Assembly (NCBI GenBank): GCA_964512485.1 | Contig: CAZEHJ010000005.1 | Span: 1-64,000, forward strand | DNA from: CAZEHJ01 sp964512485 | GTDB taxonomy: Bacteria; Bacteroidota; Rhodothermia; Rhodothermales; UBA10348 | Direction of reading: 5' to 3' | DNA: 64,000 nt | Part shown: piece by piece, positions 1 through 6,803 of the stretch | Numbering within the stretch: the first letter of the stretch is position 1 | How the letters are laid out: each line of letters opens with the position of its first letter | Notes under the pieces: model-generated | What the model was told of the DNA's origin: nothing | Databases searched by the model: none | Seen by the model: only the letters and a program-made list of their open reading frames with translations | Translations under genes and position numbers: made by a program

Positions 1-2
1 AG

Positions 3-1271
3 GCGGAGCTGAAAATGCCCCGCGAAGAGCAAATTTACAGAGATCGTTTCCGTAAGGGAGACATGATCCGTGCGGTCATCAAGGAAGTTGGCCGCGAATC
101 CAACGGTGATCCCAGAATCGTTATATCCCGGGCAGACGAACTGTTCATGGAGCGGCTGTTTGAGTTGGAAGTGCCGGAAATCGACGAGGGACTCGTTGAA
201 ATAAAGAAAATTGTCCGTGAGCCAGGAGACCGTGCAAAGGTGGCTGTTGTCAGCTATGACGAACGCATCGATCCAGTTGGCGCATGCGTCGGTATGAAGG
301 GATCCAGGATTCACTCGGTAGTTCGTGAACTGGGCAACGAAAACATCGATGTGGTTCAGTGGACAGAAGACACGGTTGAAATGATCAAGCGTGCGCTTTC
401 ACCGGCCAAACCTGTTCTCGTTCAACTCAATGACCAACTCACCCCTCCGAGAGCCAAGGTGGTAGTTCAGGCAGACGAAGTCAGCCAGGCAATTGGACGA
501 GGTGGTATAAATATTCGTCTCGCATCCCGCCTCACCGGCTACGAAATCGATGTATACAGAGAGATTTCGGAAGAGGAAGAGGATATCGAGATTCAGGAAT
601 TCTCAGATGAGATTCCAGAAGAGCTCCTTCAGAAGCTCCGCGACATCGGTTGTGACACAGCTCGTGCCGTTCTTGAACTGTCCCGCGACGAACTTATGCG
701 TCGTACTGCGATGACTGAAGAAGAGGCAGGACATGTTCTGGGTGTCATCCGAGCTGAATTCAGCGAAGATGAAGCTGCTGCAGAAACGGCTGCTGCTGCT
801 GTTACCCCGGCTGCCACTGCAGAAACTGCTGTACCTGAAGCGACGACTGCTGCGGAGCCTGAGGAAGCTTCAAAAGAAGACGCCACTCCGACAGAAGCGG
901 CCGCCGAGGACCCGGCGGAGGATGCGAAAGAAGAAGCTGCGCCTGAAGAAGCGGCTGAAGGGGCGGCTGAAACCGAAGCCCCTGCCGAGGCTGAAGATGC
1001 GACGGAAGACGTTACTCCCGAGGAAGAAGCACCTGAAGAAACGGAAGCTTCATCGGAAGAGGCGGCTCCTGAAGCGAGTGCAACTGAAGAAGAAGCTCCA
1101 GAAGCCGAAGCTGAAGAAGCGAAGGCGGAAGAAGATGCTGCACCGTCGGACGAGTCGGCAACTGCAGACTCAGAAGATGAATCTTCAGAATCGGCTGAGG
1201 AAGTTCAGACTGATGCCGAATCCGAAGGCAAAGAAACTGAAGCTGAGGAATCAGCTGACAAAGTAGACTAG
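3..1271 (+). CDS. nusA: Transcription termination/antitermination factor NusA, 5'-truncated
   Basis: NusA binds RNA polymerase and nascent RNA and modulates pausing, termination and antitermination. The frame is open to the window edge and begins inside the S1 domain, so the N-terminal polymerase-binding domain lies upstream; the ATG at 15 is internal. Counting from that ATG, the end of S1 is residues 1-40, KH1 has GACVGMKGSRI at 89-99, KH2 has AIGRGGINIRLA at 159-170, and a helical C-terminal repeat spans about 198-250. From about 252 to 418 the protein is a low-complexity Ala/Glu/Pro tail, much longer than the usual NusA end and strongly acidic. infB follows after 41 bases, the classic nusA-infB order. 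The identification is firm; the role of the tail is unknown. Confidence 0.95.
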   Translation, partial: AELKMPREEQIYRDRFRKGDMIRAVIKEVGRESNGDPRIVISRADELFMERLFELEVPEIDEGLVEIKKIVREPGDRAKVAVVSYDERIDPVGACVGMKGSRIHSVVRELGNENIDVVQWTEDTVEMIKRALSPAKPVLVQLNDQLTPPRAKVVVQADEVSQAIGRGGINIRLASRLTGYEIDVYREISEEEEDIEIQEFSDEIPEELLQKLRDIGCDTARAVLELSRDELMRRTAMTEEEAGHVLGVIRAEFSEDEAAAETAAAAVTPAATAETAVPEATTAAEPEEASKEDATPTEAAAEDPAEDAKEEAAPEEAAEGAAETEAPAEAEDATEDVTPEEEAPEETEASSEEAAPEASATEEEAPEAEAEEAKAEEDAAPSDESATADSEDESSESAEEVQTDAESEGKETEAEESADKVD

Positions 1272-1312
1272 ATTAAGCTCCATCTCGGGTACATCCCGAA
1301 TATTTCCTGTAC

Positions 1313-4129
1313 ATGGCAACAACCAAGAAATTCAAAAAAGTTCGGCTTTTCAGGCTCGCCAAGGAATTCAACGTATCCGTTGATGCACTGGTTGAGCACC
1401 TGGGCGAATCCGGTCACGCTGAAGCGTTGACTGGATCAGGGATTAATGCTGCGGTTTCTTCAGAGGAAGCCTATGCTGATCTGATGAGCTTTTTTGCAGA
1501 GGACAAGGTTCAGGCTGACCGGGTCAACAAGAAAAGAGCCGCCCTCCACGATGGAGAAGGTGATGAAGAAGCATTCGAGGATGGGGACGAGCTTGTTGAA
1601 GAGGTAGAGGCCGTCGAAGATGCTGAGCCTCATTCAGAGCCGGCTCCCGAACCAGAACCAGAGCCTGAAGCCGAAGAAGAGGAAGCTGTTGCCGAACCTG
1701 AGGCGGAAACTGAGCCAGTCGTCGAAGAGGCTCCAGTAGCGGAACCGGCTGAGCAGCCGGCTGAAGAACCGGCTGAAGATCCGATTGAAGAAATTGTTGT
1801 TGCCCAGACAGCTGAAGAAGCTCCGGTAGCGGAGGAATCAACTGCTGAACCAGCTGAAGAAGCTGTTTCCGAAGACGCTGATACGGCACCGACAGAAGAT
1901 GCCACACCAGTTTCTGAAGAAGCTGACGAGGCTCCTTCAGCCGCTGAAGCTGCGCCAAAAGGGGAAACCGCACCCCCAGCGGCGGATGGAGAAGATCCTG
2001 AAAATGTCCTGGCCGCCGATCGATATAAACTGACCGGTACAAAGGTTCTCGGCAAAATTGATCTCGGAACAGTTGAAGACGCTGAGCCCGGGACAACCCG
2101 AAAACGAAAGCGGAAACGGAAACGCATTGCGGGTACAGAAGGAGGCGATAAGGGCACCGCTGCTAAACCACAGGATGCATCCCGTAAGAGACCAGCCAAA
2201 AAGCGCAAAAAGGGACCTGCTGTAGACGAAAAAGACGTCGAAGCTACGCTGCAGGAAACGCTCCGCGAGCTCGAAGCCGGGGCAAGTCGTGTCAGACAGA
2301 AGCGACGCCGACAGCGACGTGACGACCGTGCCGCGGAAAGGGAACGTGCCGAGGAAGAACAGGCGGAACAGTCGACTACTCTCGAGGTGACCGAATTCAT
2401 TTCGGCGGGTGAACTTGCCAACCTGATGGATGTCGGTGTAACCGAGCTTATCAGTGTCCTTTTTGCTGCAGGGATGGTCGTTTCGATCAATCAGCGCCTC
2501 GATGCGGATACTATTACCATTGTAGCAGACGAGTTCGGTTTTGAGGTTGAGTTCATTTCGGACTACACCTCAACCGACATTGAAATTGAAGAGGACGACC
2601 CGGCGGATCAGGTATCTCGAGCACCCGTAGTTACAGTTATGGGCCACGTCGATCATGGTAAGACATCCCTTCTTGATCATATTCGAGCTGAAGACGTGGT
2701 TGCCGGCGAGGCCGGTGGTATCACTCAGCATATCGGTGCCTACCAGGTAACTCTTCAGAGCGGGAAGAACATAACGTTCCTCGATACTCCTGGTCACGAA
2801 GCATTCACGGCGATGCGAGCTCGTGGGGCTCAGGTGACTGACGTTGTCGTTCTGGTGGTAGCCGCAGATGATGCTGTGATGCCTCAGACTATTGAGGCAA
2901 TTAACCACGCCCAGGCCGCCGGAGTGCCCATTGTCGTTGCCATCAACAAAATGGATAAGCCTGACGCGAATCCTGATCGGGTGATGCAGCAATTGGCAGA
3001 TCAGAACGTTCTGGTCGAGCAGTGGGGTGGTAAAATTCAGTGCGAGCCGGTTTCAGCTCACACGGGAATGGGAATTCCTGAATTGCTGGACCGAATCCTT
3101 CTGGAGGCTGAAATGCTCGACCTGAAGGCTAATCCGGACAGAAACGCCGTTTGTACGGTTATTGAATCCCGGCTTGAAAAGGGTCGCGGAAACGTCGCTA
3201 CAGTCCTGGTCCAAAATGGAACACTACGAGTAAGCGATGCTTTTGTCGCTGGTATCTGGAGTGGTCGCGTTCGAGCCATGTTTGATGAGCGTGATCGTAA
3301 GGTTGAAGAGGTCGGGCCTTCTCACCCGGCACTTGTAATCGGTCTCGACGGTTCTCCAGATGTGGGTGATTCCTTCAACGTGCTGGATGAAGAAAAGGAA
3401 GTCAAGGATATCGCTGCACGACGACAGCAGATATCTCGTGAGCAGTCCCTGCGTCAGCGCAAACATATCACGCTCGACGAAATCGGTCGTCGACTTGCGC
3501 TCGGAGAGTTCAGAGAGCTGAACCTGATCGTGAAAGGCGACGTAGCCGGCTCGGTCGAGGCTCTGTCCGATTCGTTAATGAAGCTTGGCTCCGAAGAGGT
3601 TGTGGTGAACATCATTCACAAAGGAGTGGGAGCGATTAACGAAAGTGATGTTGTTCTAGCATCTGCATCAGACGCGATCATTGTTGGCTTTCAGGTCCGA
3701 CCAGTCGTTGGCGCTCGCAAGATGGCTGAAAGAGAAGAGATCGATATTCGACTCTACTCAGTCATCTACCATGCTATCGAGGAAGTCAAAGATGCGCTCG
3801 AAGGGCTTCTTTCCCCAGAACGAAGTGAGAAAATTACCGGTGTCGCGGAAGTCAGAGAGACGTTCAAGGTGCCGAAACTGGGTATGATTGCGGGTTGTCA
3901 CGTAATTGAAGGCAAAATCCTTCGTTCGGACACGATTCATCTGATTCGGGAAGGCGTGGTAATCTATGATGGCAAACTCGCTTCACTGAAACGATTCAAG
4001 GATGATGTTCGGGAAGTCCAGAACGGATATGAATGTGGAATCGGAATCGAAAACTTCAATGACCTCAAAGTCGGTGACCAGATCGAGTCGTACGAGATTG
4101 TTGAAACGAAAAGAACGCTGGACGACTGA
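1313..4129 (+). CDS. infB: Translation initiation factor IF-2
   Basis: This GTPase brings initiator fMet-tRNA to the 30S subunit and promotes subunit joining. It is 938 residues. It has an IF2_N helix bundle at the start, an acidic Glu/Pro/Ala linker about 75-240, a basic Lys/Arg-rich stretch about 260-345, a second IF2_N-like segment near 355-400, then the GTPase domain: G1 GHVDHGKT 444-451, G2 GGITQ, G3 DTPGHE 491-496, G4 NKMD 545-548. EF-Tu-like domain II, the IF-2 domain and the C-terminal barrel follow. The start is the ATG giving MATTKKFKKVRLF; there is no obvious Shine-Dalgarno. It sits between nusA and rbfA in the conserved order. The acidic linker echoes the NusA tail. Several long open frames on the other strand here are compositional shadows. 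Confidence 0.97.
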   Translation: MATTKKFKKVRLFRLAKEFNVSVDALVEHLGESGHAEALTGSGINAAVSSEEAYADLMSFFAEDKVQADRVNKKRAALHDGEGDEEAFEDGDELVEEVEAVEDAEPHSEPAPEPEPEPEAEEEEAVAEPEAETEPVVEEAPVAEPAEQPAEEPAEDPIEEIVVAQTAEEAPVAEESTAEPAEEAVSEDADTAPTEDATPVSEEADEAPSAAEAAPKGETAPPAADGEDPENVLAADRYKLTGTKVLGKIDLGTVEDAEPGTTRKRKRKRKRIAGTEGGDKGTAAKPQDASRKRPAKKRKKGPAVDEKDVEATLQETLRELEAGASRVRQKRRRQRRDDRAAERERAEEEQAEQSTTLEVTEFISAGELANLMDVGVTELISVLFAAGMVVSINQRLDADTITIVADEFGFEVEFISDYTSTDIEIEEDDPADQVSRAPVVTVMGHVDHGKTSLLDHIRAEDVVAGEAGGITQHIGAYQVTLQSGKNITFLDTPGHEAFTAMRARGAQVTDVVVLVVAADDAVMPQTIEAINHAQAAGVPIVVAINKMDKPDANPDRVMQQLADQNVLVEQWGGKIQCEPVSAHTGMGIPELLDRILLEAEMLDLKANPDRNAVCTVIESRLEKGRGNVATVLVQNGTLRVSDAFVAGIWSGRVRAMFDERDRKVEEVGPSHPALVIGLDGSPDVGDSFNVLDEEKEVKDIAARRQQISREQSLRQRKHITLDEIGRRLALGEFRELNLIVKGDVAGSVEALSDSLMKLGSEEVVVNIIHKGVGAINESDVVLASASDAIIVGFQVRPVVGARKMAEREEIDIRLYSVIYHAIEEVKDALEGLLSPERSEKITGVAEVRETFKVPKLGMIAGCHVIEGKILRSDTIHLIREGVVIYDGKLASLKRFKDDVREVQNGYECGIGIENFNDLKVGDQIESYEIVETKRTLDD

Positions 4130-4163
4130 TTCCCGCTGAAGTCAGGATGATGGGAGGATTTGT

Positions 4164-4568
4164 ATGAGTATTCGCACCGAACGTGTAGCCAGCCTCTTCC
4201 AAAGAGAAATTGCGGGCATCCTTGGATCTGAGTTCGCGGATCAGCTACACCCGATGGTGACTGTTACCGGAGTTCGCGTGACAGCGGATCTTTCGATCGC
4301 CTATATATACGTGTCTGTGATGGGCGATTCTGAGTCAATGAAGAATGCAGCCCTGGCAAAACTGGTTGAGCTCACCCCCAGAGTGAGGAAAACTTTGGGA
4401 CGTGCCATCCGACATCAGGTCAAGAATATCCCCGAGCTACGCTTCTTTTTGGACAGAACACTTGAGCAGGCGAACAAGCTTGACGAAATATTTGGTCAGA
4501 TTAAAGAAGAGCGGGACAGCAGGGAAGTCTCAGTGAATGATCCAGAGTCGTCAGATCCAGCGGTCTGA
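4164..4568 (+). CDS. rbfA: 30S ribosome-binding factor RbfA
   Basis: RbfA is a small KH-fold assembly factor that binds immature 30S subunits and helps mature the 5' end of 16S rRNA. The 134-residue protein begins MSIRTERVASLFQREIAGIL, the typical RbfA opening, and contains the family segment VTVTGVRVTADLSIAYIYVSV and RFFLDRTLEQANKLDEIF. It is close to the usual family length. It lies 34 bases after infB and 3 bases before truB, matching the infB-rbfA-truB cluster. A GGGAGG run at 4151-4156, 7 bases before the ATG, supports the start. Confidence 0.95.
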   Translation: MSIRTERVASLFQREIAGILGSEFADQLHPMVTVTGVRVTADLSIAYIYVSVMGDSESMKNAALAKLVELTPRVRKTLGRAIRHQVKNIPELRFFLDRTLEQANKLDEIFGQIKEERDSREVSVNDPESSDPAV

Positions 4569-4571
4569 TTC

Positions 4572-5294
4572 ATGGCACTGGCACCGGATCCATCCACCGT
4601 TCCAGTCTGTTCGCGAGGCTCTTATCCAGTCTCGTGGGATCCTCTCGTTTTGCCGATTGACAAACCTGGTGGAATTACCTCCTTTGATGTCATCCGGAAG
4701 CTTCGCAGGATATCGCCCATCCGCAAAATCGGTCACGCTGGAACGTTGGACCCCATGGCAACGGGCTTACTGATTTGTCTGTCAGGGAAGGCAACCAAGC
4801 TCATGAATCATTTCATGGAGCAGCGAAAAATCTATACGGGGACTATCCGACTCGGAGAAAGCACTCCTTCATATGATGCTGAAACTGAAGTTGATGTTAA
4901 GAGAGATGCGTCCCTCGTTAAGGATTCAGACATCGAATCCCTCTTGCCGATCTTTACTGGCGACATAACCCAGACGACTCCGTCCTATTCAGCCGTGAAG
5001 GTAGAAGGCGAGAGGCTGTACAAGAAAGCACGTCGAGGTGAGCGCGTGACGCTGCCAACACGTGACGTTACGGTGTATGGCTTCGAAATCACGGATCGCG
5101 ACGGTTCGGATATCAGTTTCGAAATAGAATGTTCGAAAGGGACGTATATCCGTAGCATTGCACACGAATTCGGGGAAGAGCTTCAGGTAGGAGGGCACCT
5201 TGTGGAATTGCGTCGAACCCGGATCGGGAGTGTATGTGTCGAAGACGCCTGGAATATCGAAGACCTGGTCTCAGCACGAGAGGTGAACCAATGA
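4572..5294 (+). CDS. truB: tRNA pseudouridine(55) synthase TruB
   Basis: TruB makes the pseudouridine at position 55 in the T-loop of elongator tRNAs. Motif I is GHAGTLDPMATG with the catalytic aspartate at residue 60, and the KPGGITSFDVI segment (31-41) is typical. At 240 residues it is shorter than the E. coli protein of about 314 and ends soon after the catalytic fold (HLVELRRTRIG), so it appears to lack a full C-terminal PUA domain, as in other short TruB proteins. Its first 20 or so residues, before SWDPLVLPIDKPGG, are unconserved; the ATG chosen is the first after the rbfA stop. The stop overlaps the ribF start in an ATGA. Confidence 0.95.
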   Translation: MALAPDPSTVPVCSRGSYPVSWDPLVLPIDKPGGITSFDVIRKLRRISPIRKIGHAGTLDPMATGLLICLSGKATKLMNHFMEQRKIYTGTIRLGESTPSYDAETEVDVKRDASLVKDSDIESLLPIFTGDITQTTPSYSAVKVEGERLYKKARRGERVTLPTRDVTVYGFEITDRDGSDISFEIECSKGTYIRSIAHEFGEELQVGGHLVELRRTRIGSVCVEDAWNIEDLVSAREVNQ

Positions 5295-6223
5295 TGGCGC
5301 CGAAGATCATATTCGGATCTGAAACGGCCGAACCGTCTGTCGTCTCAATCGGGAGCTTTGACGGAGTGCATCTCGGCCATCAGGACATTCTCACCCAGAT
5401 GGGTGAAGTAGCCTCGTCAGGCGGATGGAAGGTCTGTATCGCGACATTTGACCCACATCCCAGGGCTGTACTTGGAGGACTGGAACGGCAGACGTTGACT
5501 ACCCTCGAGGAGCGTGGTCATCTTCTCCAGCATCACGGAATTGATCGGTTCATCGCGATTCCGTTTTCGCAGAGTGTCGCAGAGACCTCTCCGGAAGCAT
5601 TCGTTGAGGAGGTGCTCGTCAAGGCCATGGGAGCCAAGGCCGTGATCGTAGGATATGATCATCGTTTCGGTAAAGACCGACGTGGAGACGTTGAATTGTT
5701 GCGTGAGCTCGGGCTACGATACGGATTTTCAGTCCATAAGCGGGAGCCGGTTCAGCTTGACGATCATGTGGTTTCTTCTTCTCTGATAAGAGGGTTGATC
5801 GCGGAGGGAGAAGTTGAACAAGCCAGTCAGTTTCTAGGTCGTCGGTATGCGGTGACTGGAACTGTAATCAAGGGAGCCGGACGGGGTAAAGGCATCGGTG
5901 TACCTACCGCGAATCTGAAGCCGGTTTCGGAGCAGAAGCTGACTCCCGGTACAGGAGTTTATGCAGTCATGGTTCAACTTCCTGAATCAGATGTTCTTCT
6001 CCCAGGAATGATGAATATCGGGACGCGGCCAACCTTTGAAGGGCTTGGGCTTCACCTCGAGGTAAACATTCTGGACTGGAGTGGCGATCTCTACGATCGT
6101 GAACTTCGTGTTGAATTCGCCAAAAGACTCCGAAATGAGCAGAAATTTGCATCGGTCAACGACCTGATCGAGCAACTTAACAAGGACAGAGAGCGTTGCA
6201 GGCGCTTGTTGGAAGAAAAATGA
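5291..6223 (+). CDS. ribF: Bifunctional riboflavin kinase / FAD synthetase
   Basis: RibF phosphorylates riboflavin to FMN and adenylylates FMN to FAD. The N-terminal nucleotidyltransferase domain shows GSFDGVHLGHQDIL (21-34) and the C-terminal riboflavin kinase domain shows RGKGIGVPTANL, GVYAVMV and MNIGTRPTF. The frame stays open further upstream to a TTG at 5234, but that part lies inside truB. The start at 5291 is preferred because it has GAGAGG at 5278-5283, begins right before the conserved fold and overlaps the truB stop by 4 bases, which indicates translational coupling. The length is 310 residues, normal for the family. Confidence 0.95.
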   Translation: MMAPKIIFGSETAEPSVVSIGSFDGVHLGHQDILTQMGEVASSGGWKVCIATFDPHPRAVLGGLERQTLTTLEERGHLLQHHGIDRFIAIPFSQSVAETSPEAFVEEVLVKAMGAKAVIVGYDHRFGKDRRGDVELLRELGLRYGFSVHKREPVQLDDHVVSSSLIRGLIAEGEVEQASQFLGRRYAVTGTVIKGAGRGKGIGVPTANLKPVSEQKLTPGTGVYAVMVQLPESDVLLPGMMNIGTRPTFEGLGLHLEVNILDWSGDLYDRELRVEFAKRLRNEQKFASVNDLIEQLNKDRERCRRLLEEK

Positions 6224-6294
6224 AATCTTTCAGCAGCGTTGGGCAGCAAGACTCTAACGGGTGTACTGTCCGCGAAATCAAGTCAAAGGAATTC

Positions 6295-6328
6295 CGTTCC
6301 ATTACGATGTGATTCCACATCAGGAACG
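6295..6328 (+). promoter_or_regulatory. Nested hairpin in the rpsO leader, candidate S15 autoregulatory RNA
   Basis: In the 148-base gap before rpsO, CGTTCC (6295-6300) pairs with GGAACG (6323-6328), and inside it GATGTG (6306-6311) pairs with CACATC (6316-6321) around an ATTC loop, with an asymmetric internal loop. S15 represses its own mRNA in several phyla through different leader structures (established), so this is a reasonable candidate. Whether S15 binds here is inference. The hairpin ends 43 bases before the GTG start. Confidence 0.35.
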
Positions 6329-6371
6329 CGGGTTCTTCTTTAGCATGGTATTAATCTAAAGAGGTTCTCAC

Positions 6372-6638
6372 GTGATAACGAAAGAACAAAAGCTCGAACT
6401 CATTGAGAAGTTCGGCAAAGGCGGCACCGATACAGGTACCCCCGAAGTACAAATCGCCATTTTCAGCGAACGCATTAAAGAACTGACCGATCATTTGAAG
6501 GATCACACGAAGGATCACTCCACACGTCGTGGTCTTCTGAAGTTGGTCGGTAAGCGTCGTCGACTCCTGAATTACCTGATGAATTCAGATATCGAACGAT
6601 ATCGCGCGATCATCGCTGAGTTGGGGATCCGTAAATAA
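6372..6638 (+). CDS. rpsO: 30S ribosomal protein S15
   Basis: S15 is a primary 16S rRNA-binding protein that nucleates the 30S platform. The 88-residue product has the family blocks GTPEVQIAIFSERIKELTDHLK, split here as GTPEVQIAIF and SERIKELTDHL, then HSTRRGLLKLVGKRRRLLNYL and YRAIIAELGIRK at the end, full length for S15. It starts with GTG at 6372 after AAAGAGG at 6358-6364. It is followed by a strong intrinsic terminator and then pnp, the common rpsO-pnp arrangement. Confidence 0.97.
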   Translation: MITKEQKLELIEKFGKGGTDTGTPEVQIAIFSERIKELTDHLKDHTKDHSTRRGLLKLVGKRRRLLNYLMNSDIERYRAIIAELGIRK

Positions 6639-6647
6639 CGATCTTTT

Positions 6648-6688
6648 ATGGCGGAACGCTCAAATAGAGCGTTCCGCCATTTGTTTGT
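6648..6688 (+). terminator. Intrinsic terminator after rpsO
   Basis: ATGGCGGAACGCTC (6648-6661) and GAGCGTTCCGCCAT (6667-6680) form a perfect 14-bp stem with a 5-base AAATA loop, followed by the T-rich TTGTTTGT. It lies 10 bases after the rpsO stop and separates rpsO from pnp, which is consistent with partial read-through into pnp as known elsewhere. Confidence 0.9.
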
Positions 6689-6803
6689 ACATATCCGACT
6701 TAATTCTTTTCCAGGTTGGATGTGTTAGCAGGGCGTGACAAGACTAAAAATGTCATATGGCCCAGTATTTTGAGTAGGAAAGGAAGAAAAACACTTATTG
6801 AAA

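Noticed and set aside
733..1266. Basic Lys/Arg-rich frame over the nusA tail
   Set aside because: It is a frame shadow of the Glu/Ala codons and has no conserved motif.
1524..2490. Long open frames on the minus strand across the infB linker
   Set aside because: They are Ser/Leu/Ala-rich mirror images of the acidic linker, with no start support; the plus frame is a certain IF-2.
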